Source: an uncultured bacterium
Lineage (GTDB): Bacteria; Bacillota; Clostridia; Lachnospirales; Lachnospiraceae
Direction of reading: 5' to 3'
DNA: 36,181 nt
NCBI GenBank assembly: GCA_947175015.1
Contig: CAMWLE010000030.1
Coordinates: 1-36,181, forward strand
Positions 7,888 to 14,870 of this stretch are shown here, one piece after another; the stretch's first letter is position 1, and each line of letters starts with the position of its first letter. Made by a program: the position numbers and the translations under genes. Below the pieces are notes generated by a model. The model was not told where the DNA came from. It ran no database searches and worked only from the letters and a program-made list of their open reading frames with translations.

Positions 7888-9489
7888 ATGAAACGTGTGG
7901 CATTTCATAATCTTGGCTGTAAGGTAAATTCTTATGAAATGGAGGCAATGCAGCAAAATCTGGAGGAAAAAGGATACCGCATTGTACCTTTTGACGAGAT
8001 TGCCGATATCTATATTGTAAATACATGTACTGTGACTAATATTGCGGACAGGAAGAGCAGGCAGATGCTTCATCGGGCGAAGCAGTTAAATCCTGCGGCG
8101 GTTGTGGTTGCGGTGGGGTGTTATGTGCAGACGGGAAGGGAAACAGTTGAGAAGGATGACAGCATTGATCTGGCCATTGGTAATAATCGCAAAAAAGACA
8201 TTGTCCCCATATTAGAGGAATATTTGCAGCGGTGGCAGATAGAGAAACAAGGTACAACAGCACAAGCAGAATTAGGAAGGCAGGAAGAAAGAGAAGCAGA
8301 AGGACAAGCAGAAACAGAGCGAAAGGCAGAAGCAGAAAGACAAGATGAAAGAATAGCAGAAGTAGAAAGACAAGCAGAAGCAGAGAGACAAGCAGAAGCA
8401 GAAGGACAAGCAGAGCAAAGGAAAGCGAAGCAAGCCGTAATGATTGATATAAATGGGAATTGCGAGTATGAGGAAATGCAATTAAAGCATACAGGCGAGC
8501 GTACAAGAGCCTGCATTAAGATTCAGGATGGCTGCAATCAGTTTTGCTCTTATTGTGTGATCCCTTATGCCAGGGGGAGGGTGCGCAGCCGCAGGGCAGA
8601 GAATATTATCAGCGAAATAGAAGGACTGGTAAAGGAGGGGTGTCGGGAGGTAGTGCTTACTGGTATCCATATCAGCTCTTATGGAATTGATTTTGAAGAG
8701 GAAGCCTGGAAGATGGGGGTGAGCCGGAAGCTTTTGTGTGGGGAACAACCACAATACACAGGCAGCAGCAAATTAATTGATCTGATAGAACGTATTCATG
8801 ATATAGAGGGACTTGAGAGAATTCGCCTGGGCAGCCTGGAACCCAGAATTGTTCAGGAGGATGTAGCCAGAAGGCTTTCCGCAATGCCGAAACTTTGTCC
8901 ACATTTTCATTTGTCACTCCAAAGCGGATGTGATACAACATTAAAACGAATGAATAGACATTATACCACCAGGCAATACTATACCAGTGTAGAAATCCTG
9001 CGAAAATATTTTGACCATCCCGCTGTTACTACGGATGTGATTGTGGGATTTCCGGGGGAGACGGAGGAGGAATTTGCGCTGACAAAGGAATTTCTGGAAA
9101 AAGTCTGTTTTTATGAGATGCATATCTTCAAATATTCCAGACGGGAAGGAACCAGAGCCGCTTTCATGAATTGTCAGGTACCGGAATCGGTGAAAGCGCA
9201 GCGCAGTAGTGTACTGTTGGCACTGGCTGCCAGTCAGTCAGCAGAGTTCCGAAAATGTTACATAGGAAGAGAAGTAGAGGTGCTTCCGGAGGAAACGAGG
9301 GAGATCAATGGTCAAATGTATCAAATCGGTCATACCAAGGATTATGTGAAGGTGGCTGTGGAGAGCGGGGGACAAGAAGAGGTGCTGGCAGCAAATACTG
9401 TTGTGAGGGTACATGTAACGGATTTCCTGACAGAAGAAATTTTGCTTGCGGAGAAACTTCGGATTCATAACGTTAAGCTTGAATTTTAA
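7888..9489 (+). CDS. mtaB: tRNA threonylcarbamoyladenosine methylthiotransferase MtaB with repetitive insert
   Basis: 533-aa radical-SAM enzyme converting t6A37 to ms2t6A37 in tRNAs reading ANN codons. N-terminal UPF0004 domain carries cluster cysteines C11, C47 and C78 (HNLGCKVN, NTCTVTN, VGCY). The radical-SAM CxxxCxxC is C216-C220-C223 (GCNQFCSYC), and a TRAM-type RNA-binding domain ends the protein. MtaB is normally about 430-450 aa. The excess is mostly a Glu/Ala/Gln/Arg-rich insert at residues 119-182 (8242-8433) made of imperfect RQAEAE units, exactly at the joint between the two Fe-S domains. It would form a charged helix or coil. The start has GAGGTGAG upstream. It is the first gene of a long plus-strand run. 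Confidence 0.93.
   Translation: MKRVAFHNLGCKVNSYEMEAMQQNLEEKGYRIVPFDEIADIYIVNTCTVTNIADRKSRQMLHRAKQLNPAAVVVAVGCYVQTGRETVEKDDSIDLAIGNNRKKDIVPILEEYLQRWQIEKQGTTAQAELGRQEEREAEGQAETERKAEAERQDERIAEVERQAEAERQAEAEGQAEQRKAKQAVMIDINGNCEYEEMQLKHTGERTRACIKIQDGCNQFCSYCVIPYARGRVRSRRAENIISEIEGLVKEGCREVVLTGIHISSYGIDFEEEAWKMGVSRKLLCGEQPQYTGSSKLIDLIERIHDIEGLERIRLGSLEPRIVQEDVARRLSAMPKLCPHFHLSLQSGCDTTLKRMNRHYTTRQYYTSVEILRKYFDHPAVTTDVIVGFPGETEEEFALTKEFLEKVCFYEMHIFKYSRREGTRAAFMNCQVPESVKAQRSSVLLALAASQSAEFRKCYIGREVEVLPEETREINGQMYQIGHTKDYVKVAVESGGQEEVLAANTVVRVHVTDFLTEEILLAEKLRIHNVKLEF
8242..8433 (+). repeat. Purine-rich imperfect tandem repeat inside mtaB
   Basis: About 190 bp of GCAGAAGCAGAAAGACAA-type repetition encode the RQAEAE repeats of MtaB. 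Units are mostly multiples of 3 (18 bp and shorter), so the reading frame is kept. The opposite strand shows long spurious Cys/Leu frames because of the composition. Confidence 0.85.
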
Positions 9490-9588
9490 AAACAAATGAG
9501 GTATAGTAGTAAGGAATAGTGCACGAAGAAGTAAGTTATAGTGAAGCCTGTGAAGAAGGCAAGAGAGGGAGCGGAACGAGGTTAGAGC

Positions 9589-9852
9589 ATGCAGAACTTG
9601 GGAAATACACAATACTTCAGAGTAGACTCGGAGCCGGCGCCCGGGGCGAAGATGGTGTTGGCTGCCGTATATGAGGCGTTGACGGAGAAAGGTTACAATC
9701 CGGTGAACCAGATTGTAGGATACATTATGAGCGGTGATCCCACTTATATTACGAGTCATAAGAATGCCAGGAGTCTGATTATGAAAGTGGAGCGGGATGA
9801 GTTGGTGGAGGAGCTGCTGACGGAGTATATACGGGCTATGGAATGGAAATAG
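9589..9852 (+). CDS. ireB: IreB family regulatory phosphoprotein (UPF0297)
   Basis: 87-aa cytosolic protein of the IreB/YrzL family. The whole length matches: TQYFRVDSE at the start, VYEALTEKGYNPVNQIVGYI in the middle and GDPTYITSHKNAR before an acidic helix. In Enterococcus faecalis IreB is phosphorylated on N-terminal threonines by the Ser/Thr kinase IreK and modulates cell-wall stress and cephalosporin tolerance; Thr7 here (GNTQYF) is a plausible site. ireB next to ruvX and DUF1292 is a very conserved Firmicutes order. The start has GGTTAGAGC upstream, a weak ribosome site. No terminator separates it from ruvX. Confidence 0.93.
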   Translation: MQNLGNTQYFRVDSEPAPGAKMVLAAVYEALTEKGYNPVNQIVGYIMSGDPTYITSHKNARSLIMKVERDELVEELLTEYIRAMEWK

Positions 9853-9944
9853 TGTGAGGAGAAAAGGAAATTTCACAGTCTTGATTTGTATGATCGCCGA
9901 TGATGGACAGCATGGGTGTCAGGATAGATACAGGAGAAGAATTT

Positions 9945-10388
9945 ATGCGAATTATGGGTCTTGATTTTGGCTCTAAGACAGTGGGAGTAGCGGTCAGCGA
10001 CAGTTTATTGATCACAGCGCAGGGATTGGAGATTATTCGCCGTAAGGAAGAGAATAAGCTGCGCCGCACGTTGGCTCGGATTGAAGAATTGATTGAAGAG
10101 TACGAGGTGGAGGAAATTGTTCTGGGGCTGCCTAAGAACATGAATGCTACAGAAGGCATTCGTGTGGAGCTGACAAAGGAATTTCGTGAAAAATTAGAGC
10201 GCAGGACAGGTTTGCCGGTGATTATGTGGGACGAGCGTTTGACAACGGTTGTGGCAGAGAAGGCAATGATAGAAGCGGGAATCCGCAGAGAAAATCGTAA
10301 AGAATATGTAGACAAGATAGCCGCTGCGCTGATATTGCAGGGATATCTGGACAGCCGCAGCCACAATAATGAATCACAGTCGGAATAA
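9945..10388 (+). CDS. ruvX: RuvX/YqgF putative Holliday junction resolvase / pre-16S rRNA nuclease
   Basis: 147-aa RNase H-fold nuclease. The ATG at 9945 follows AGGAGAAG and gives the family start [19 protein letters not shown], with the catalytic Asp in [21 protein letters not shown] and [14 protein letters not shown] complete the conserved blocks. YqgF proteins mature the 16S rRNA 5' end in E. coli; the resolvase role is historical. The family normally ends shortly after QGYLD. Here the last residues ([11 protein letters not shown]) are encoded by the first units of a 19-bp tandem repeat, so the C-terminus has been extended by repeat growth. The longer frame from 9900 lacks a ribosome site. 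Confidence 0.93.
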   Translation: MRIMGLDFGSKTVGVAVSDSLLITAQGLEIIRRKEENKLRRTLARIEELIEEYEVEEIVLGLPKNMNATEGIRVELTKEFREKLERRTGLPVIMWDERLTTVVAEKAMIEAGIRRENRKEYVDKIAAALILQGYLDSRSHNNESQSE

Positions 10389-10534
10389 TGAATTGCAGTC
10401 ACAATAATGAATCACAGTCGGAATAATGAATTGCAGTCACAGTAATGAATCACAGCCGGCATGTTGAATTGCAGTAGGAATAATGAATTGCAGCTACAAT
10501 AATAAATTGTGCTGGCACAGTGGATTGTATTCGG
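10365..10534 (+). repeat. 19-bp tandem repeat array across the ruvX stop codon
   Basis: Eight 19-bp units run from 10365 to 10516, with a degenerate ninth to 10534. Odd units read AATAATGAATCACAGTCGG and even units AATAATGAATTGCAGTCAC in the first four copies, so the older unit is 38 bp. Later copies diverge progressively. The first unit and the start of the second encode the RuvX C-terminus and stop. Confidence 0.9.
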
Positions 10535-10582
10535 AAAAATAATCGCCGCAGGTATAATGTAGCTTGAAATGTACTGCAAATG

Positions 10583-10618
10583 AAAGATGGCTTTGGCGCC
10601 AGGAAATGCCATTTTTTT
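10583..10618 (+). terminator. Intrinsic terminator after the ruvX repeat array
   Basis: ATGGC (10587-10591) pairs with GCCAT (10608-10612), with an inner TGGCGCCA palindrome in the loop, followed by seven T (10612-10618). It separates ruvX from the DUF1292 gene. A TTGACA at 10647-10652 could be the -35 of a following promoter, but no good -10 is seen. Confidence 0.75.
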
Positions 10619-10694
10619 GCTGGAATGTGTAATGGTGTATGTGCAGTTGACATTTTGGGCTATGGAATACGGTTATGAAGAGGATAGAACGAAT

Positions 10695-10958
10695 ATGGCA
10701 AAAATGGAGAAGATAACATTAAATTCTGATGAGGGTGACTTGGGAGAATATTATGTACTGGAACAGACACGTATTGGAGGGGTGAATTATCTGCTTCTGT
10801 CAGATGTGGCGGATGGTGATGGTGAGGCATTGATTCTGAAAGATATTTCCGGAGACGGGGAGGAAGAAGGTATGTTTGTGACCATCATGGATGATGAGGA
10901 ACTTGCTGCTGTGGCAGGAGTGTTTGAGAACATGCTGGAAGATGTTGTGATTGAATAA
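10695..10958 (+). CDS. DUF1292 protein (YrzB family)
   Basis: 87-aa acidic protein. The start at 10695 (MAKMEKITLNSDEGDLGEYYVLEQT) has GAAGAGGAT upstream; an in-frame start at 10587 lies inside the preceding terminator and is rejected. The YYVLEQTRIGGVNYLLLSD and GMFVTIMDDEELAAVAGVFENML blocks are typical of DUF1292, encoded beside ireB-ruvX in many Firmicutes. Its biochemical role is unknown; position suggests a link to ribosome or cell-wall housekeeping. A weak inverted repeat TGCCACA/TGTGGCA follows the stop (about 10976-11010). Confidence 0.85.
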   Translation: MAKMEKITLNSDEGDLGEYYVLEQTRIGGVNYLLLSDVADGDGEALILKDISGDGEEEGMFVTIMDDEELAAVAGVFENMLEDVVIE

Positions 10959-11074
10959 TGATTTTGGTTAGTGGTGCCACACTTAAGAAATGATTGGGAG
11001 ATGTGGCATTCAGACATTTTTCAGTAGGAGTTATGCTGCTAAATGCGGCAGGGAGTAATAGTCGGAGTTGAAAT

Positions 11075-11548
11075 ATGGCGGTGGATAGAGGGCAGTTTAA
11101 GCAGCTTTTAAAAGAAAACGGGCTGAAAGTAACGAAGCAGAGGCTAATGGTACTGGAAGCGATTGCATCCTGTCCGGAGCAACATTTGACTGCCGAAGAG
11201 ATATTTGCGCTTGTAAAAGTGGACGTTCCGGATATTGGACTGGCCACTGTTTATAGAACAATACAACTGCTGAATGAGCTGCATCTGATTGACAGGGTTA
11301 ATTTTGATGATGGTTTTGTCCGTTACGAGATAGGGAATACTGCGGAACAGGGACAGAGACACCATCATCATCATTTGATCTGTATGAAATGCGGTAAAGT
11401 AATTTCCTTTCAGGAGGATCTGCTGGAGGGGCTGGAAGCGAAAATTGCTGATACTACCGGATTTTATGTTGTGAATCATGAGGTGAAGCTCTACGGCTAT
11501 TGTGAGAAATGTGGAGGTAATTTGATTGAAGAAAAAAGAAAATCATAG
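11075..11548 (+). CDS. fur: Fur family metalloregulator
   Basis: 157-aa winged-helix repressor. Residues 1-80 hold the DNA-binding domain with LKVTKQRLMVLEAI and the recognition region DIGLATVYRTIQLL. The C-terminal domain has a histidine-rich metal site (RHHHHHLIC) and two CxxC motifs (CMKC, CEKC) of the structural zinc site. VNFDDGFVRYEI and the spacing resemble B. subtilis Fur more than PerR or Zur, so iron-dependent control is most likely, but Fur paralogues cannot be separated safely by eye. Its end overlaps the RNase J start by 23 nt, so the two are probably translated in a coupled way. Confidence 0.88.
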   Translation: MAVDRGQFKQLLKENGLKVTKQRLMVLEAIASCPEQHLTAEEIFALVKVDVPDIGLATVYRTIQLLNELHLIDRVNFDDGFVRYEIGNTAEQGQRHHHHHLICMKCGKVISFQEDLLEGLEAKIADTTGFYVVNHEVKLYGYCEKCGGNLIEEKRKS

Positions 11549-13199
11549 TGGCCCTGGGCTGAAAATTATTCCCTTAGGGGGCCTGGAGCAAATTGGGATG
11601 AACATTACTGCCTTTGAGTATGAGGACAGTATTGTTGTGGTAGATTGTGGTCTGTCATTCCCGGCGGATGACATGCTGGGAATTGACCTTGTCATTCCGG
11701 ATGTGACTTATCTGAAGGATAATATAGACAGGGTGAAGGGGTTTGTGATCACACATGGGCATGAGGATCATATCGGGGCGCTGCCTTATGTGCTCAGAGA
11801 CGTAAATGTGCCTATTTATGCTACAAGGCTTACCATGGGTATTATTGAGAACAAGCTGAAGGAACATAATCTGACCAAGGGAACAAAGAGAAAGGTTGTG
11901 AAATTCGGCCAGTCCATTAATATGGGAAAGTTCCGGGTGGAATTTATTAAGACAAACCATAGTATTGTGGATGCGGCTGCGTTAGCCATTTATTCTCCTG
12001 CCGGGGTGGTGGTACACACCGGGGACTTTAAAGTGGATTATACGCCGGTTTTCGGGGATGTGATTGATCTGCAGAGATTTGCGGAGCTTGGAAAAAAGGG
12101 TGTGCTGGCGTTGATGTGTGATTCTACCAATGCGGAGCGTCCCGGTTTTACCGCCTCGGAGCGAACGGTGGGTAAGACTTTTGACACTTTGTTTGAGGAG
12201 CACAAGAATACCAGGATATTTGTGGCAACCTTTGCATCTAATGTGGACCGTGTACAGCAGATCATCAACAGCGCTTATAAATTCGGGCGCAAGGTGTGCG
12301 TGGAAGGGCGCAGCATGGTCAGTATTATTGAAACGGCCAGAAGCCTGGAATGTATCAGTATTCCGGATAATACTTTAATAGAGGTGGATCAGATGAAGGA
12401 TTATCCTGACGAGCAGCAGGTGGTGATTACTACCGGCAGTCAGGGAGAGAGTATGGCTGCGTTAAGTCGTATGGCCAACGGGATGCACAGGAAGATTTCC
12501 ATTGGTGTGGGGGATACGGTTATTTTTTCCTCCAATCCAATACCGGGCAATGAGAAATCCGTGACTAAGGTCATTAATGAGCTGCTCAGAAAGGGTGCGG
12601 ATGTGATTTTCCAGGATGCGCATGTGTCAGGGCATGCCTGTCAGGAAGAAATCAAGTTAATTTATTCTTTGATCCGTCCGAAGTACACGGTACCTGCCCA
12701 TGGAGAAATCAAGCATTTAAAGGCGCAGGCGAAGATTGCCGAGAGTCTTGGGATGGACAAGGATCACATTTTCATTCTGTCTTCCGGAGATGTGCTGGAA
12801 CTCAAGGAGGATAGCGCAAAAGTGACAGGCAGGGTTCCTGTGGGAGCGATTCTGGTAGATGGTTTGGGTGTTGGAGATGTGGGAAATGTAGTGCTTAGAG
12901 ATCGTCAGCATTTGGCGGAGGATGGCATTATGGTGGTAGTAATGAGTCTGGACCGGGGAAGTGGTACTTTGGTAGCGGGACCGGATATTGTGTCCAGAGG
13001 GTTTGTATATGTGAAGGAGTCTGATGAATTAATTGATGAAGCTCGTCAGACGGTGGATGATGCGCTTCAGAAGTGTTTGGACAGGGGAATTACCGATTGG
13101 GGCAAGCTGAAGAATACTACGAAGGACGCCCTAAGCGATTTTGTTTGGAAGAAAACGAAGAGAAGACCTATGATTCTGCCTATTATTATGGAGGTATAA
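11526..13199 (+). CDS. rnj: Ribonuclease J (metallo-beta-lactamase exo/endoribonuclease)
   Basis: 557-aa RNase of the beta-CASP family, central to mRNA decay and rRNA maturation in Firmicutes. The start is TTG at 11526 with GGAGG at 11513-11517, inside the end of fur. Zinc-binding HxHxDH is H77-H79-D81-H82 (THGHEDHIG). The beta-CASP region is marked by MCDSTNAERPG, TTGSQGESMAALSRMA, SSNPIPGNE and DAHVSGHA, and the C-terminal domain follows. A perfect 17-bp hairpin starts at its last codon position and precedes ylbF, whose B. subtilis relative helps target RNase Y; the grouping fits an RNA-turnover operon. Confidence 0.95.
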   Translation: MKKKENHSGPGLKIIPLGGLEQIGMNITAFEYEDSIVVVDCGLSFPADDMLGIDLVIPDVTYLKDNIDRVKGFVITHGHEDHIGALPYVLRDVNVPIYATRLTMGIIENKLKEHNLTKGTKRKVVKFGQSINMGKFRVEFIKTNHSIVDAAALAIYSPAGVVVHTGDFKVDYTPVFGDVIDLQRFAELGKKGVLALMCDSTNAERPGFTASERTVGKTFDTLFEEHKNTRIFVATFASNVDRVQQIINSAYKFGRKVCVEGRSMVSIIETARSLECISIPDNTLIEVDQMKDYPDEQQVVITTGSQGESMAALSRMANGMHRKISIGVGDTVIFSSNPIPGNEKSVTKVINELLRKGADVIFQDAHVSGHACQEEIKLIYSLIRPKYTVPAHGEIKHLKAQAKIAESLGMDKDHIFILSSGDVLELKEDSAKVTGRVPVGAILVDGLGVGDVGNVVLRDRQHLAEDGIMVVVMSLDRGSGTLVAGPDIVSRGFVYVKESDELIDEARQTVDDALQKCLDRGITDWGKLKNTTKDALSDFVWKKTKRRPMILPIIMEV

Positions 13200-13236
13200 G
13201 TGTGAGAAAAGTCTGCGAAGCAGACTTTTCTCACAC
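13200..13236 (+). promoter_or_regulatory. Perfect 17-bp hairpin between RNase J and ylbF
   Basis: Arms 13200-13216 and 13220-13236 are exact reverse complements around the 3-nt loop GAA, starting right at the RNase J stop codon. No T-run follows, so it is not a classical terminator. A stem this stable could protect the 3' end of the RNase J message or be a processing site, possibly for feedback by RNase J itself (inference). Confidence 0.8.
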
Positions 13237-13280
13237 CACGCATTATGAGTGCCTACCGGCGCAACAGAGAGGTAATTTAC

Positions 13281-13601
13281 ATGAGTGACATAGACAGTGC
13301 AAGAGCTGCTTTTGTTTCGGCGATATTGGATACAGAAGAATACCGGGCGTATGCAAGAGAGTGCAAGAGGATAAAGCAATTTCCGGAATTGAAGGCGCAG
13401 GTGGATGATTATCGTAAACGGAATTATGAATTGCAGACAAGCGCTATTATTGATTATGAGACTCTTGACAGGTTTGAAAAAGAATACGAAACTTTTCGGG
13501 AGAATACTTTTGTTGCAGATTTTCTGGCGGCGGAGCTTGGATTCTGCAGGTTGATGCAGCGGTTGAATTTACTTATCACTGCCGAGCTGCAGTTTGAGTA
13601 A
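13281..13601 (+). CDS. ylbF: YlbF/YmcA family regulator
   Basis: 106-aa all-helical protein. The start at 13281 follows AGAGAGG; the frame from 13245 is an extension into the hairpin region. The pattern SARAAFVSAILDTEEYRAY...FPELKAQVDDYRKRNYELQ...FVADFLAAELGFCRLMQRL is typical of YlbF/YmcA (DUF964). In B. subtilis YlbF, YmcA and YaaT form a complex that directs RNase Y and affects competence, biofilm and sporulation. The gene here directly follows RNase J and overlaps the next gene by 8 nt. The family is clear; which paralogue it is cannot be decided from one sequence. Confidence 0.82.
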   Translation: MSDIDSARAAFVSAILDTEEYRAYARECKRIKQFPELKAQVDDYRKRNYELQTSAIIDYETLDRFEKEYETFRENTFVADFLAAELGFCRLMQRLNLLITAELQFE

Positions 13602-14043
13602 ATATACGCCACCTGCAAATGCAGAGGGAAAGAATTGGTATGGAGGCGTGGTGAATGGCATGAAGACAACAAGTATAATAGGCGCCATACTCGGAGCAAT
13701 CATCAGGGTAGTGGCAGTGGTGGCAGTGGTATATTTTATTTATCGAGGGTCGGAAATCTGCTATGACTATGGATACCGGGTTTTTACTGAACCTGCAATG
13801 ACTTCCGAGGATCGAGCCAGGACAGTGCAGGTGACGATTACTTCGGATATGTCTGCTTTGGATATTGGGAAACTATTGGAGAGCAAAGGGCTTGTCAGGG
13901 ACGCGAAGCTTTTTGCCATGCAATATTATCTGTCTGAATATTTGAAGGAAGTAGGTCCTGGCGTGTTTGAACTCAATACATCCATGACTGCTGAAGATAT
14001 TATGGCGGCCATGGTACAGGAGAAGCCCAAGGAAGAAGAGTAA
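13594..14043 (+). CDS. MltG/YceG N-terminal-like membrane protein without catalytic domain
   Basis: 149 aa if started at the TTG at 13594, which overlaps ylbF; a shorter form from the ATG at 13660 (127 aa, GGAGG upstream) is equally credible. One transmembrane helix (about residues 26-48, IIGAILGAIIRVVAVVAVVYFIY) is followed by TVQVTITSDMSALDIGKLLESKGLVRDAKLFAMQY... GVFELNTSMTAEDIMAAM. This matches the membrane anchor and LysM-like region of MltG, the lytic transglycosylase that ends glycan strands. The catalytic domain with its glutamate is missing and no frameshift is visible. mltG stands before trmR in B. subtilis, so this is a shortened form kept in place, perhaps a regulator or binding subunit. 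Confidence 0.72.
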   Translation: MSKYTPPANAEGKNWYGGVVNGMKTTSIIGAILGAIIRVVAVVAVVYFIYRGSEICYDYGYRVFTEPAMTSEDRARTVQVTITSDMSALDIGKLLESKGLVRDAKLFAMQYYLSEYLKEVGPGVFELNTSMTAEDIMAAMVQEKPKEEE

Positions 14044-14056
14044 GAATGGGGAAGTT

Positions 14057-14698
14057 ATGATTGTTGAAGAAAGAATGGCAGTATATATCGATTCCCTGGA
14101 CATGGGCAATACGCCGTTTTTGGATGAAATAGAAAAATATGCGTTGGAAACCCAGGTACCTATTGTGCGGAAATCCACACAGAGCCTACTGAAATTTCTG
14201 CTCGCGTTTGCAAAGCCGGAGAGCATCCTGGAGGTGGGGACTGCTATCGGCTTTTCTGCGTTGCTGATGAGCGAATATGGGCCAAAGGGTTGTCATATTA
14301 CTACAATAGAAAAATATGAGAAAAGGATTCCCATTGCGAGAGAGAATTTTGCACGTGCCCGGAAAGAGGATCAGATTACGTTGATAGAGGGGGATGCGGC
14401 AGAGGTTTTGAAGGAACTCAATGATAGTTACGACATGATTTTTATGGATGCGGCCAAGGGACAGTATCTGAATTTTCTGCCGGATGTGCTGAGGCTGTTA
14501 TCGCCTGGCGGCCTGCTTGTGTCGGATAATGTGCTGCAGGAGGGAGAAGTGATACAGTCCCGCTTTGCCGTGACCAGACGTGACCGCACGATTCATGCCA
14601 GAATGAGGGAGTATCTCTATGAATTGAAGCATTCTCCGGCGTTGGAGACCGTGGTGCTGCCGGTAGGAGATGGTGTGGCATTGACTACGAAGAAGTAA
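14057..14698 (+). CDS. trmR: tRNA 5-hydroxyuridine O-methyltransferase TrmR
   Basis: 213-aa class I SAM methyltransferase of the catechol-O-methyltransferase-like family 3. SAM-binding motif ILEVGTAIGFSALLM (residues 57-71), acidic loop TTIEKYEKR, metal-site MDAAKG (Asp131) and DN (157-158) are visible. In B. subtilis TrmR (YrrM) methylates 5-hydroxyuridine-34 to mo5U in tRNAs decoding NNU/A/G/C boxes. Here it sits between an MltG-like gene and a U32 peptidase, the same order as yrrL-yrrM-yrrN/O, which strongly supports TrmR over small-molecule O-methyltransferases. The start has GGGGAAG immediately upstream. Confidence 0.88.
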   Translation: MIVEERMAVYIDSLDMGNTPFLDEIEKYALETQVPIVRKSTQSLLKFLLAFAKPESILEVGTAIGFSALLMSEYGPKGCHITTIEKYEKRIPIARENFARARKEDQITLIEGDAAEVLKELNDSYDMIFMDAAKGQYLNFLPDVLRLLSPGGLLVSDNVLQEGEVIQSRFAVTRRDRTIHARMREYLYELKHSPALETVVLPVGDGVALTTKK

Positions 14699-14721
14699 AT
14701 GATGAATCGGGTTTGCGGTGT

Positions 14722-14766
14722 ATCATTGAGTGCTTGTGTCATGGAAGCGACATGACAGGCAGTGGG
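14722..14766 (+). repeat. Structured intergenic element, copy between trmR and the U32 gene
   Basis: TCATTGAGTGCTTGTG, then hairpin GTC/GAC (14738-14740 with 14749-14751) and ATGACAGGCAGTG. Aligned without gaps to 5962-5990, one stem pair has changed from C-G to T-A while pairing is kept. Lies about 105 nt before the next start. Confidence 0.6.
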
Positions 14767-14870
14767 CAGAATAAGGAAAAGTGTGCAACAGGGCCGGACA
14801 GATGGGTTGAAAGGAACAAGCTTTTATAGAATAGAGTTGATGTCTGCGGAAGGGGACAGGAGGTATCAGC

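Noticed and set aside
8036..8516. Long minus-strand open frames rich in Cys, Leu and Ser opposite mtaB
   Set aside because: They arise from the purine-rich repeat in mtaB; no ribosome sites, and the plus-strand gene is certain.
10365..10534. Possible CRISPR array
   Set aside because: Units are contiguous 19-mers with no unique spacers and no cas genes nearby; it is a simple tandem repeat.
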